NCBI GenBank assembly: GCA_977017575.1
Contig: CDRNVI010000168.1
Span: 62,001-126,000 of the forward strand
Direction of reading: 5' to 3'
DNA length: 64,000 nucleotides
From: Paramoeba atlantica
Taxonomy: Eukaryota; Discosea
The notes under the pieces were generated by a model, which saw only the letters and a program-made list of their open reading frames with translations, had not been told where the DNA came from and ran no database searches. A program made the position numbers and the translations under genes. Below are positions 50,873 to 59,816 of this stretch, piece after piece. Numbering within the stretch: position 1 is the first letter of the stretch; each line of letters opens with the position of its first letter.

Positions 50873-52988
50873 TTAACCAGACTCCATTTCTGCTGGTGCC
50901 GCTCCTTGAGCATCACCACGAGAAGAAGAAGTGAAGAGTTCATTTCGAATCAAAGAAGTGAGAGCCGCATGGTTGTGAGCTCGGAGAAGAGGCTTGAATT
51001 TTTCTTTTTGTTCCCTGGTTAAAGAAGTCTTGTACCTCTGGAAGAATAAAAAAATGATTTTTAAGTTCAAGAGGGGAAGAAACGAAACTTATTCACAGTG
51101 AATTCAAAAGAACCTGTGCAAAAGTGTACAAACATTGGTGCCATAACACAGGAAGCTCTCGTCTATCATCTACAAATGATAAGAAGTGTTTCACCACCAC
51201 ATCAACAACAGAGTAAGGAAGAGCATATTTCTTATTTAGAATGGCTCTCATAAAGATTGAAGAGGCACCCCCATATCGAAGTTGTGCAATTTTCATCAAG
51301 GCAGCAGCAGAGTGTGTCCAAGGAATGGAAACCTAAAATTCATAATTTAATCAAAAAAATAGTAGAATCTCACACAAATCACAAGGTAGATTAAAAGATT
51401 TTAAAAAAAGAAACCTTGACAACAACTGAAGCGATGATAATCGCCTCCTTAAGAGTACAATCACATTCACACAAGGGTAAAATGATCCCTTTAAAAAAAG
51501 CAGCAGGTTTGTACACCGATTTTCTTAAAGCCTAAAAACAAAACAAAAAAAAAAGTGTGAAAAAACATTCTCACACATAGAAAGTAAGAAGAAAAAAAAC
51601 CTGATAAAGATGATAGTTCAGGCGTTTTGATTCTTTAATATCTGCCCGAACACGTGGAAGAAGAACAAGATTGTAAAATCGTTGGGCCATTGCAGCATTC
51701 ATATTCGAGGCGAAGATTTTTGTTCCTTTTTTTGTCTTATTTTAATGAAAGGACTTTTCTGGAATCGAAATCTTCAAATATCACAGCAGGTAATCATCAA
51801 ACCTTGATAAACAGCACAAGAAGACCACTCATCAGGGCGAGTAATATACATAATTTCTTCCCAGTTTTTCAAAACAGGTAAAATTTTAAATGCCTATTGA
51901 TCAACGATTTAAGTTTTTTCATCGAATCACATGCACAACAACAACAACAACAACAACCTTTCACCCAAAAATGAAAAATCGATTGAAAAAAAACCTTTGG
52001 TAATTTGCCAAACGTATAAGATTTGAGGATTTTTCCAACTGAAGCATAAACTTCGACAACTTCAGGTTTCAAAGATGATTTGATTCGTTGGTCTACTTCT
52101 TCAGGAGTTTCCTAGGGGCAAAACAAAAAGAAAAAGAAAAAGAAAAAGAAAAACCATTTAGAGATAATTGATCAAAAAGAATAAGAGAGAGAAGAGGGGT
52201 CAAACCTCACCATCAATCTCCAATTTTTCTCTCATAAAATCAGCAAGAGTTTTTCTTTGTTGGGGTTCTTTTGACATGAAGAGAGAAAGAGCTCTTTCTT
52301 CTGCTTCAGAAAGGCGGACATCTGCTTCATAAGAAAAATCATATGCAGCATAATCTTCTTCAGTTTCAGAGAAGTCGTCTTCAGACTCTGTAAAGGAAAA
52401 AAGAAAAAAAATTGTGAGTGTATGATTTTTTTTCCTTTTCAAAAAGAATGAGATTGTTGAAAAGAAAAATTCTCTTTCTCCTTTTTCTTCCTACTTTTTC
52501 CTCCCTCGAAAAAAACCCGAAAAAAAAAGAATCAAAAAACCTGAGTTTGTTGAGGAGAGACTAATTCCAGAAGAACTAGCAGCAACTTTTCCTTTCTGCT
52601 GCCCAGCTCTTTCCTCTTCTTTCTCTTCTTCCAATTGTTCGGCAGCAAGTTTCAAAATTTTGGCAGAAGCGACAGTGTCAAGAAGGTCAGAGTCAGTATC
52701 ACCCTTCTTCGATCTCTTTTTTTGAAATTCTTTTGTTTTCTCAACAGAGACATCTTTCACTTCCTCAATCTCCATTTCATCATCATCATCTTCCTCAATC
52801 CATTTCTCCTTTTTCTTCTTTTTCCCTTTGACAAGAGGGGTTTGTTTTTGTTGTTTTTGTCTGACCTGTTTCTTTTCTGAAGAAGCTTGAACAGCGAGAT
52901 TTTGATCATTCATCATCTCTTGATCAATAGGCATTCGATCTTTCTTTTCGAAAGTCGCACTTCTCTTCCTCTTTTGTTTGGAAGACAT
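50873..52988 (-). CDS. BYSL: Bystin (40S ribosome assembly factor), eight exons
   Basis: Exons (minus) 52988-52541, 52387-52206, 52111-51995, 51893-51803, 51725-51601, 51531-51415, 51332-51114 and 51037-50873; 487 residues. An N-terminal basic and acidic region ([20 protein letters not shown]) is followed by the bystin domain: [96 protein letters not shown] and [20 protein letters not shown]. Bystin (yeast Enp1) binds pre-40S particles and is needed for 18S rRNA maturation and export. Length is typical. Confidence 0.94.
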
Positions 52989-53179
52989 CGTTTGGTTGGT
53001 TTGGTTTGGCGAGAAAACGAAAACGAAAAAAAAAAGAAAAAATATGACGTCATCTTTAGAGAAAAACCATTTATTCCTTTTTTTGGACCTAAATTGTTGT
53101 TGTTTGTTTTTTTGTTTTGCTTCGCCTTGTTTTGTTGTTTCTCTTTTCTTTTCTTTCAATCAAAGTCAGAGATGTTGTA

Positions 53180-53514
53180 TTAGCCACCAAAACCGTACAA
53201 AGTTTTCCCTTGTCGCTTCAGAGCAAGAATAATGTCCATGGAGGTAACAGTCTTTCTTCGAGCGTACCCTGTGTAAATCACAGCTTCACGAATCACCTTT
53301 TCCAGGAACACCTTCAAGACATTCGAGTTTCTTCGTAAACAAGACCAGAGATTCGTTTCACCCCTCCTCTTCGAGCCAGTCGCCTGATTGATGGTTTGGT
53401 GATCCCTTCAATACGGTCACGAAAACGATATCGAAACCTTCGGTAACGTCTTGCACCCTTCCCCAACCCTTTCCCACCTAACCCTCGGCCAAAAAACTGA
53501 TTATTATCATCCAT
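53180..53514 (-). pseudogene. Histone H4-like copy 1, frameshifted
   Basis: Reads as an H4 from [20 protein letters not shown] through [19 protein letters not shown] to VYEETR, then shifts: relative to copies 2 and 3 one G is missing in cgaa(g)tgtcttg near 53324, giving a stop two codons later. The remaining DNA down to 53180 still encodes the normal end ([20 protein letters not shown]) in the shifted frame. Single-base loss in otherwise conserved sequence: a young pseudogene, or a sequencing error. Confidence 0.8.
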
Positions 53515-53558
53515 CGAAACTTGTCAACAAGATTTTAAGAAAAACAAACAAAAATCAG

Positions 53559-53613
53559 TCCAAAATTGGTAATGCAGCGAGTCGCACCATTCTTGTGTGA
53601 ATCTCATGAGCGG
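53559..53613 (-). promoter_or_regulatory. Conserved upstream block of H4 copy 1
   Basis: A stretch of about 55 bases (ccaaaattgg, gcgagtcgcacc, ttcttgtgtgaatctcatga) lies about 45 bases before the ATG. It is repeated at the same distance before copies 2 and 3. Probable histone promoter module. Confidence 0.6.
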
Positions 53614-53742
53614 TGGAGTGTCGTTCAGTGTGTGTGGGTTGGCAACAATTTCTCTGAAAAGGATTTTTTTTTGGAATAACAAAGTTTATTTATTGGTTTG
53701 GGTTTCGTTGTCTGATCGAAAAATTAAGTTTAGGATATTGTA

Positions 53743-54054
53743 TTAGCCACCAAAACCGTACAAAGTTTTCCCCTGTTGTTTGAGAGCAAGAATAATGTCC
53801 ATGGAGGTAACAGTCTTTCTTCGAGCGTACCCTGTGTAAATTACAGCTTCACGAATCACATTTTCAAGAAACACCTTCAAGACACTTCGAGTTTCTTCAT
53901 AAACAAGACCAGAGATTCGTTTCACCCCTCCTCTTCGAGCAAGTCGCCTGATTGATGGTTTGGAAAGGATCAGGTGACAACAACATCGAAACCTTCGGTG
54001 ACGTTTTGCACCACCCTTCCCCAACCCTCGTCCAAAAAACTGATTATTATTCAT
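53743..54054 (-). CDS. Histone H4 variant, copy 2
   Basis: Intact, 103 residues, the exact length of H4. The core from [20 protein letters not shown] to KTLYGFGG is close to canonical. The tail is rebuilt: [20 protein letters not shown] lacks the Lys5 and Lys8 acetylation sites while Lys12, Lys16 and Lys20-region residues persist. The segment normally VLRDNIQGIT reads [11 protein letters not shown], with three adjacent Cys in the alpha-N/L1 DNA-binding region. Would form a nucleosome with altered entry contacts if expressed. No intron. The gene is flanked by two relatives and shares their upstream block. Confidence 0.9.
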   Translation of the reverse strand: MNNNQFFGRGLGKGGAKRHRRFRCCCHLILSKPSIRRLARRGGVKRISGLVYEETRSVLKVFLENVIREAVIYTGYARRKTVTSMDIILALKQQGKTLYGFGG

Positions 54055-54098
54055 AGCAAATTGTGAACCAATATTTTAAGAAACAAACAAACAATTAG

Positions 54099-54154
54099 TC
54101 CAAAATTGGGAATGAAGCGAGTCGCACCAATTCTTGTATGAATCTCATGAGCGG
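54099..54154 (-). promoter_or_regulatory. Conserved upstream block of H4 copy 2
   Basis: Second copy of the block (ccaaaattgggaatgaagcg, agtcgcacc, tgtatgaatctcatgagcgg), again about 45 bases before the ATG. Confidence 0.6.
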
Positions 54155-54327
54155 AGAGCTACTGTGAGGTTGGCGATCGTTCAGTGTGGGGCTGGCTAAA
54201 CGAGCCCACTTTCTGAAAAGCAATCTCTTTTGAAATTGATAAAGTTTATTGGTTTGTGTTTTGTTGTTGGATTGTTGTGCTATTACTTTTACTAATCGTT
54301 CAACAAATCAAGGAAAGAGTGTGTGTA

Positions 54328-54678
54328 TTAGCCATCAAAACTGTACAAAGTTTTCCCTTGTCGCTTCAGAGCACGGATAATGTCCATGGAGGTAACAGTC
54401 TTTCTTCGAGCGTACCCTGTGTAAATCACAGCTTCACGAATCACCTTTTCAAGAAACACCTTCAAGACAGACCGAGTTTCTTCGTAAATTAGACCAGAGA
54501 TTCGTTTCACCCCACCTCTTCGAGCAAGTCGCCTGATTGATGGTTTGGTGATCCCTTCAATGCAGTCACGAAAACGAAGATAGCGTAACCTTTGACGGTA
54601 CATACCAAAGTTACATTTTGTGCCGATTCCCAACTGTTTCCCTCCTAACCCTCGTCCTTGCTTATTATTATTATTCAT
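54328..54678 (-). CDS. Histone H4 variant, copy 3 (long tail)
   Basis: Intact, 116 residues from the ATG at 54678. The C-terminal 75 residues are near canonical ([20 protein letters not shown], then [20 protein letters not shown]). The first 40 are expanded and altered: [20 protein letters not shown] followed by [19 protein letters not shown]. It keeps Gly-rich spacing but few of the acetylatable lysines and ends SFDG where H4 has GFGG. Paralogue of copies 1 and 2; function as a specialised H4 is inferred. Confidence 0.88.
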   Translation of the reverse strand: MNNNNKQGRGLGGKQLGIGTKCNFGMYRQRLRYLRFRDCIEGITKPSIRRLARRGGVKRISGLIYEETRSVLKVFLEKVIREAVIYTGYARRKTVTSMDIIRALKRQGKTLYSFDG

Positions 54679-54727
54679 GCGAGATTGTGGACCCTGGAAG
54701 TTTTTTTTTTGTGAGACGAACGACCAG

Positions 54728-54781
54728 CCCAAAATTGGGAATGAAGCGAGTCGCACCATTCTTGTATGAATCTTATGAGCG
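54728..54781 (-). promoter_or_regulatory. Conserved upstream block of H4 copy 3
   Basis: Third copy of the block (cccaaaattgggaatgaagc, gagtcgcaccattcttgtat, gaatcttatgagcg), about 50 bases before the ATG. Confidence 0.6.
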
Positions 54782-55264
54782 AAGAATTGTGAGGTTGGCG
54801 AATGTAACTCACCTTAAGGAAGAAATCCTTTGTCCTGACTCTGGTGGATGAAAAAATTCCCCTGAAAACTATTTGGGTTGGTGGAAAAACATTTGTTTAT
54901 TTTCTTTGGTCTTGACTAAATGACACCAACTCAAACGTGCCAACTGAACTCAAATAAAATCAAAAAACAAGATGGTAACAAGAAAGACAAAGGGTTAGAA
55001 AACGATTTGTTTCAAAAAAGAATGAGTTTGAACCAACTTTTTCGAAAGTCATTCAGTGAAGAAATAAAAACGACGAAAATGAAAAATTGGTTCTCGCAAC
55101 ACTCCCCCAGCAACGAGAGGAGAGTCCGTTTTTAGCGGCTTCTTTTTTGTGAAATTTTGCTCTGAAGGAAAGGACAGAAGAAACTTCTTCTCTTTTTTCT
55201 TCTCTTGACGTTTTCGGAGTTAGTCAAAAAAAAAAACGAGTTTGTTTGCCGATTTTGTGAAAAC
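54782..55264. other. Intergenic, one short unrecognised frame
   Basis: Upstream of the H4 array and of the oxygenase gene. A frame at 54920-55135 encodes a 71-residue Lys/Asn-rich peptide (MTPTQTCQLNSNKIKKQDGN...) without resemblance to known proteins; it may be chance. Confidence 0.4.
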
Positions 55265-56328
55265 ATGGCAAATTCTCGCCCTTACCAAATCGATGTGGTA
55301 TCTTTAGCTGGAAGAAGGACGAGTTTGGATGTCACTTCTGGAACAACGGTTGCTAATGTGATGCGACAGTACCAAGACAAGGAAGGGGTTCCTGTTAACC
55401 AACAGCGCCTCGTTTGGGCCGGAGCACAAATCTCTTCGGGGGATCGATCAAGGACACTTCAATCTCTGAACATCGGCGAAGGAAGTGTCATTCATCTCGT
55501 ATTGACTTTAAGGGATATTGGAATGTTTGATCTTCATATTGCGACTCCTGGTGTCGAACTCCTCCAAACACCGAAGAATTGGAGTGGTGGAGAATTGGAA
55601 ATGAAGGAAATTATCCAAAAAGTGAAGGAGAACAAAAGAGTACTGCGAAGGAATCTCAAGTCAAATCATTTTGAATCATATTCTTCAACATCATCAAGGG
55701 ATGGTGATGATGATGAGGAGTCCTCAAGATTATTGTTGTCGAAAGAAGAGTGTCAAATTTTGAAGGATTTCTTAGATCGAAAATTCTTTGAATGGGAGAG
55801 TGAACAATGTGACGAAGGGTCAGCAAAGAAGGAGGATTTTCAAATCACAATTGAGGAAGAAGAACTTTCGACTCTGATTGGAGAACAAACAACACGTAAA
55901 CTGATCACCTTTTTCAAGGGTCCTTTCACAGAGATTAAATTGAGAAGGGTTAATTCTCATGGAAAATGCATTAACTTCCATTTGGATGTCTCTCTTCGGA
56001 CAATGCAGGTTCCTCTCAACAGTGATCAGGTGATTTTTTTCATTTATTTTGTTGATTGTGATCTCTCCCAAATATCTCGATATGTGTATGTGTTGATTTT
56101 CTTTTTTGACTCTTTTTTGACTCTTCTTTTTCCCCAAAATCCCAGGAATATGATGGAGGGCGTCTCGTTTACTTAATTGAAGATCATCAAGCTGAAAGAA
56201 CTGGAAAAGTTGAGATTCCTTCTCGGCCTGCAGGATCATGGACAATTCATGACAACACGATTGTCCATGGAGTGACCACTCTGGCATCAGGGATTCGATA
56301 TGCCCTCTTTTTTCTTCAATACCCATAA
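55265..56328 (+). CDS. Ubiquitin-like domain fused to a 2-oxoglutarate/Fe(II) oxygenase
   Basis: 315 residues, exons 55265-56029 and 56146-56328. Residues 1-80 are a ubiquitin-like fold: IDVVSLAGRRTSLDVTSGTT, VNQQRLVWAGAQISSGD, then TLQSLNIGEGSVIHLVL. The next part is a P4H-type oxygenase: iron ligands HLD in CINFHLDVSLRTMQVPL, YDGGRLVYLIED, PAGSWTIHDNTIVHGVT (distal His) and SGIRYALFF (Arg for 2-oxoglutarate). A Ser/Asp-rich loop (SSTSSRDGDDDEESS) sits between. Expected reaction: hydroxylation of a protein side chain, target unknown. The ubiquitin-like part could recruit the enzyme to the proteasome or to ubiquitin-binding proteins. Its core is shared with the next gene. Confidence 0.85.
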
Positions 56329-56806
56329 CTCTTTCCAATGTTTTCGAACGCATTATCTTCCCAATAAAATGACTTTTTCAAAAACAAAATTTAAGTCTTT
56401 CTCTTGAAGCCATTGTCTCCTATCTTTTCTTCCTTCATCGCGACCACCACCCAAACCATTCTTCTTCTTTGGGCAAAAGTTTCTGAGTCTTGAGAAGGGA
56501 GCGGAAATCACTAACCAAAAATTCGTATTCGTCTTGTGCAAGTTCAGAATGAGACTGTCCTTTCTCTGTTTTTGGTTATTGTTTTCATCATCAGAATGTT
56601 TGAATCGAGGTTTTTTTTCTTTTTCTCATCCAACTTGAGAGAACAGCCTCAGAGAGAATCTTTTCGTCAGAACAGAGATTATCAAATTTCCACCTGAACT
56701 TTCTCAGTTTCCGATCTCTTGTTTTGGACAAAAAAGCTAATTTGTGACAATTTTTTCCGCGCTGTTTTGGGGCAAAATTTCCCTCTTGGTGATTTCCTCG
56801 CGGGAG
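56329..56806. other. Intergenic, includes a flank shared with the next oxygenase
   Basis: The first about 110 bases (cttcccaataaaatgacttt...; ...cattgtctcctatct) are nearly identical to 58115-58225 after the second oxygenase, showing the duplication included the 3' flank with an aataaa signal. The rest has no coding signal. Confidence 0.75.
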
Positions 56807-58114
56807 ATGGCCTTGTTTGACGCATTGAAAAAACAGGCACAAGAGAGAGAGATCAGTTCTGGAAATCCTCCTGGGCTGTCTGATGAGTTGAGAAAACAGA
56901 GAGAGACAGAAGAGAAGTATGCACAACTTCAAGAGCTCGAACTCCGCTTACTGGATGAGCTGGTTGAAATAAATCTCAGTGAAGAGGAGTTCCAAGAAGA
57001 TGCTATTGCCAATTTGGAGCGACGTCTTTCGAAGGTGCAATCTACATTGAAGTTTTTGAAACAGAGATTGGATCGTGAAGAGAGCTCTTCCTCGAGAGGA
57101 GCTGGCTCAGGTGTTGGAGGAAATTTTAGGGTTGCTGGAAAACCATTGCCAAAGTTGGAAGAGAAAGAGGATGATCCTCATCCTCTTTTCACTAGGTTGA
57201 AAAAACAAGCTGACCAAGGGATAGGTTCTAGTATCCCCCCGGCAAATCCGAGCGCTGATTCGAAACCAACCATCGTGAACACAGACCAGGTGTGGGAGAT
57301 TGGACTGTTTGATTTTCATATTGCGGCTCCTGGTGTCGAACTCCTCCAAACACCGAAGAATTGGAGTGGTGGAGAATTGGAAGTGAAGGAAATTATCCAA
57401 AAAGTGAAGGAGAACCATAGAGGGCCAGTGAGAAATCTCGAGTCAAATCAGTTTGAATCATATTCTTCATCAAGGGATGAGGATGATGATGAGGATGAGG
57501 AGTCCTCAAGATTATTGTTGTCGAAAGAAGAGTGTCAAATTTTGAAGGATTTCTTAGATCGAAAATTCTTTGAATGGGAGAGTGAAGAACAATGCGACGA
57601 AGGGTCAGCAAGGAAGGGGGATTTTCAAGTCACAATTAAGGAAGAAGAACTTTTGACTCTGATTGGAGAACAAACAACACGTAAACTGATCACCTTTTTC
57701 AAGGGTCCTTTCACAGAGATCAGATTGAGAAGGGTTAATTCTCATGGAAAATGCATTAACTTCCATTTGGATGTCTCTCTTCGGACAATGCAGGTTCCTC
57801 TCAACAGTGATCAGGTGATTTTTTTCATTTATTTTGTTGATTGTGATCTCTCCCAAATATCTCGATATGTGTATGTGTTGATTTTCTTTTTTGACTCTTT
57901 TTTGACTCTTCTTTTTCCCCCAAAATCCCAGGAATATGATGGAGGGCGTCTCGTTTACTTAATTGAAGATCATCAAGCTGAAAGAACTGGAAAAGTTGAG
58001 ATTCCTTCTCGGCCTGCAGGATCATGGACAATTCATGACAACACGATTGTCCATGGAGTGACCACTCTGGCATCAGGGATTCGATATGCCCTCTTTTTTC
58101 GTCAATGTCCATAA
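56807..58114 (+). CDS. Coiled-coil front end fused to the same 2-oxoglutarate oxygenase core
   Basis: 396 residues, exons 56807-57814 and 57932-58114. From GLFDFHIAAPGVELLQTPKN onward (residue about 165) protein and DNA, including the intron, almost equal the gene at 55265. All catalytic motifs are kept (NFHLDVS, DNTIVHGVT, SGIRYALFF). The front is different: no ubiquitin-like fold but a helical, charged region (ALKKQAQEREIS, LELRLLDELVEINLSEEEFQ, LERRLSKVQSTLKFLKQRLD) and a second ALKKQ-like unit, RLKKQADQGIGSSIPP, before the core. Same enzyme with a different targeting or partner module. Confidence 0.85.
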   Translation: MALFDALKKQAQEREISSGNPPGLSDELRKQRETEEKYAQLQELELRLLDELVEINLSEEEFQEDAIANLERRLSKVQSTLKFLKQRLDREESSSSRGAGSGVGGNFRVAGKPLPKLEEKEDDPHPLFTRLKKQADQGIGSSIPPANPSADSKPTIVNTDQVWEIGLFDFHIAAPGVELLQTPKNWSGGELEVKEIIQKVKENHRGPVRNLESNQFESYSSSRDEDDDEDEESSRLLLSKEECQILKDFLDRKFFEWESEEQCDEGSARKGDFQVTIKEEELLTLIGEQTTRKLITFFKGPFTEIRLRRVNSHGKCINFHLDVSLRTMQVPLNSDQVIFFIYFVDCDLSQISRYVYVLIFFFDSFLTLLFPPKSQEYDGGRLVYLIEDHQAERTGKVEIPSRPAGSWTIHDNTIVHGVTTLASGIRYALFFRQCP

Positions 58115-58310
58115 CTCTTTCCAATGTTTTCGAACACATTATCTTCCCAATAAAATGACTTTTTCAAAAACAAAATTTAAGTCTTTCTCTTGAAGCCATT
58201 GTCTCCTATCTTTTCTTCCTTCATCTCAAACCACCACTCTCACCTTCTCTCTATCACCCAAAAACCACACAAAAAAAGAGAGGGAAGGGGACATACATGG
58301 TGTCCCTCCT

Positions 58311-58643
58311 TTGTTTTTCTTTTTTTCGTTTTTGCTGTGTTGTTGTTTTGAGATTGACTGGTTTGGGAATATCTGGTACTGTTGTGTGTCTGCAAGTCTG
58401 GATTGGACAATCTTTGGGTATACGTTAACTGGTGCAACGTGGACACTTTCTGTTTCTCCAAATGATACTATTCGCGATGTCCGACTACAATTGATTGACA
58501 AAGGTGCCTCAAATCCGAGAATCATCTTCGCTGGAAAAGAGCTGTTGGATGATGCCACACTTTCTGATTGTGGGGTTCAACGTGAATCAACTCTCCATGT
58601 TGTCGAAACTTCACCACCACCAAAGCCTGCAAAAAAAGACTAA
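58311..58643 (+). pseudogene. Ubiquitin-derived domain fragment without a proper start
   Basis: From about 58407 the frame reads TIFGYTLTGATWTLSVSPND, then RIIFAGKELLDDATLSDCGV and QRESTLHVVETS, following ubiquitin strand by strand, then SPPPKPAKKD and stop. No ATG is found in frame: the start codon position of ubiquitin corresponds to Trp-Thr. It may be an exon of a larger or alternatively spliced gene (an acceptor-like tgcaag precedes it) or a relic. A second, more decayed copy lies at about 59553-59690. Confidence 0.6.
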
Positions 58644-59064
58644 TATATGGACTGAAGGACCAACACAAATAAAAACTGACGAATACAGAGCCTCTTCTTT
58701 CTTTTAACAACACGATTGTCCGGGGATTGATCAATAGAGTTGCAACACCGAGCACCCAATAACCTTTTGTGTAAGTTTATGGGCCTTGGTTTGGCAGGTG
58801 ATATTTAACTTGACAAATCCTCTCCAAAGTGGGAGTGAGGATTTTCTCAGGAGAAGGATGAGTACCATTTTGAAATTCCACAACACCAGATTGCTCTTTG
58901 CAGTTAATTTTCTCAAAGTCGCTTTTTGAATCCAAAAATGGAAAACCAAAGGGACATTGTCAGGAGGACACCTTTTTCTTTTTTCGTTCTTTGTCATTGC
59001 ATGAAGGCGGAGTTGCTGTTTCTCCTCTTTGTCACCTTTTTTGTCATAACACAACAAAATAACC
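58644..59064. other. Intergenic, with a short relic of the oxygenase core
   Basis: Bases about 58707-58725 (aacaacacgattgtccgggg) resemble the segment encoding DNTIVHG in the two oxygenases, suggesting a scrambled fragment. No intact gene. Confidence 0.4.
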
Positions 59065-59524
59065 ATGTTTCTGATGACCCAGAATATCTCCGAAAAATTC
59101 CACACCCCCCAAAAGTTCGACTCAATTGCTTCTTCGAATGCACCAGCCGAGGTTCGTAAAAAAATCCTCTCTTTTCTATTTTTTCTTCAACTTATTTTTT
59201 CATTTCTTTTTTTTTTTTTTGCTTTTTGTCTCCTTACCAAAAAAAAATCAAAATAATAAATAGGTCTTTGGTGGAGAGTTAAAAGACCCACGCCGCAATG
59301 AGACAAATAGTTGTGCAACTGAGTACTCACAAGCCACCCACGATCTCATCCAAGAGGCGGACAAAGAACTGTTTCGTCTCTTTCAAATCCCATCATGTTG
59401 TGCTGATCCTTCCAATTCCTTTTCCTTTCCTTTTGGAGAACCTCTGGGCAACAACGATATTCGAAGAGACAAAATGATGCCCAAACACAAAAAATCCAAA
59501 AACACCTTCGCTGAACGACGTTGA
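59065..59524 (+). CDS. Small protein with a weak histone H3-like C-terminus
   Basis: 115 residues from exons 59065-59151 and 59264-59524, phase 0. The second half loosely follows the H3 fold: ATHDLIQEADKELFRLFQ resembles the alpha-2 helix (ALQEACEAYLVGLFE), SCCADP the following loop, and KMMPKHKKSKNTFAERR the MPKDIQLARRIRGERA end. About 18 extra residues (FSFPFGEPLGNNDIRR) interrupt it. Most H3-specific residues are lost, and no N-terminal tail is visible. Could be a decayed H3 or an unrelated small protein. It lies 5 kb from the H4 cluster. Confidence 0.35.
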
Positions 59525-59552
59525 CATTTAACTTTTTTCAAGAAATTTAGAG

Positions 59553-59690
59553 AAATTGTGCTCATCTTCGGTGGAAAAGACACAACTGGATGATGATGAC
59601 ACACTTTCTGATTGTGGGGGGGGTTCAACGTGAATCGACTCTCCATGTTCTCGAAACTTCACCACCAAAAGCCCTGCAAAAAAATACGAA
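59553..59690 (+). pseudogene. Decayed copy of the ubiquitin-like fragment
   Basis: Matches 58525-58635 at DNA level (catcttcg-tggaaaagac..., acactttctgattgtggggg, ttcaacgtgaatcgactctc, cgaaacttcaccac). An expanded G-run near 59617 and other small changes break the frame. Confidence 0.75.
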
Positions 59691-59816
59691 TATCTACAAA
59701 TAATTTGATAAAGGACCAACAAACTCTCCAAAAGAACTCTACAAAAGCCTCTTTGAGAATCTTTTTAATTTTTTTTTGGGGGTAAAAATCAGTTTCAAAC
59801 AAAAAGTAGTGGTGTT

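Noticed and set aside
52635-53183. Plus-strand frames opposite the start of bystin
   Set aside because: Antisense to a clearly conserved coding exon and its leader; no independent support.
54920-55135. 71-residue Lys/Asn-rich frame between the H4 cluster and the oxygenase gene
   Set aside because: Short, compositionally biased, no relatives recognised; not enough to call a gene.
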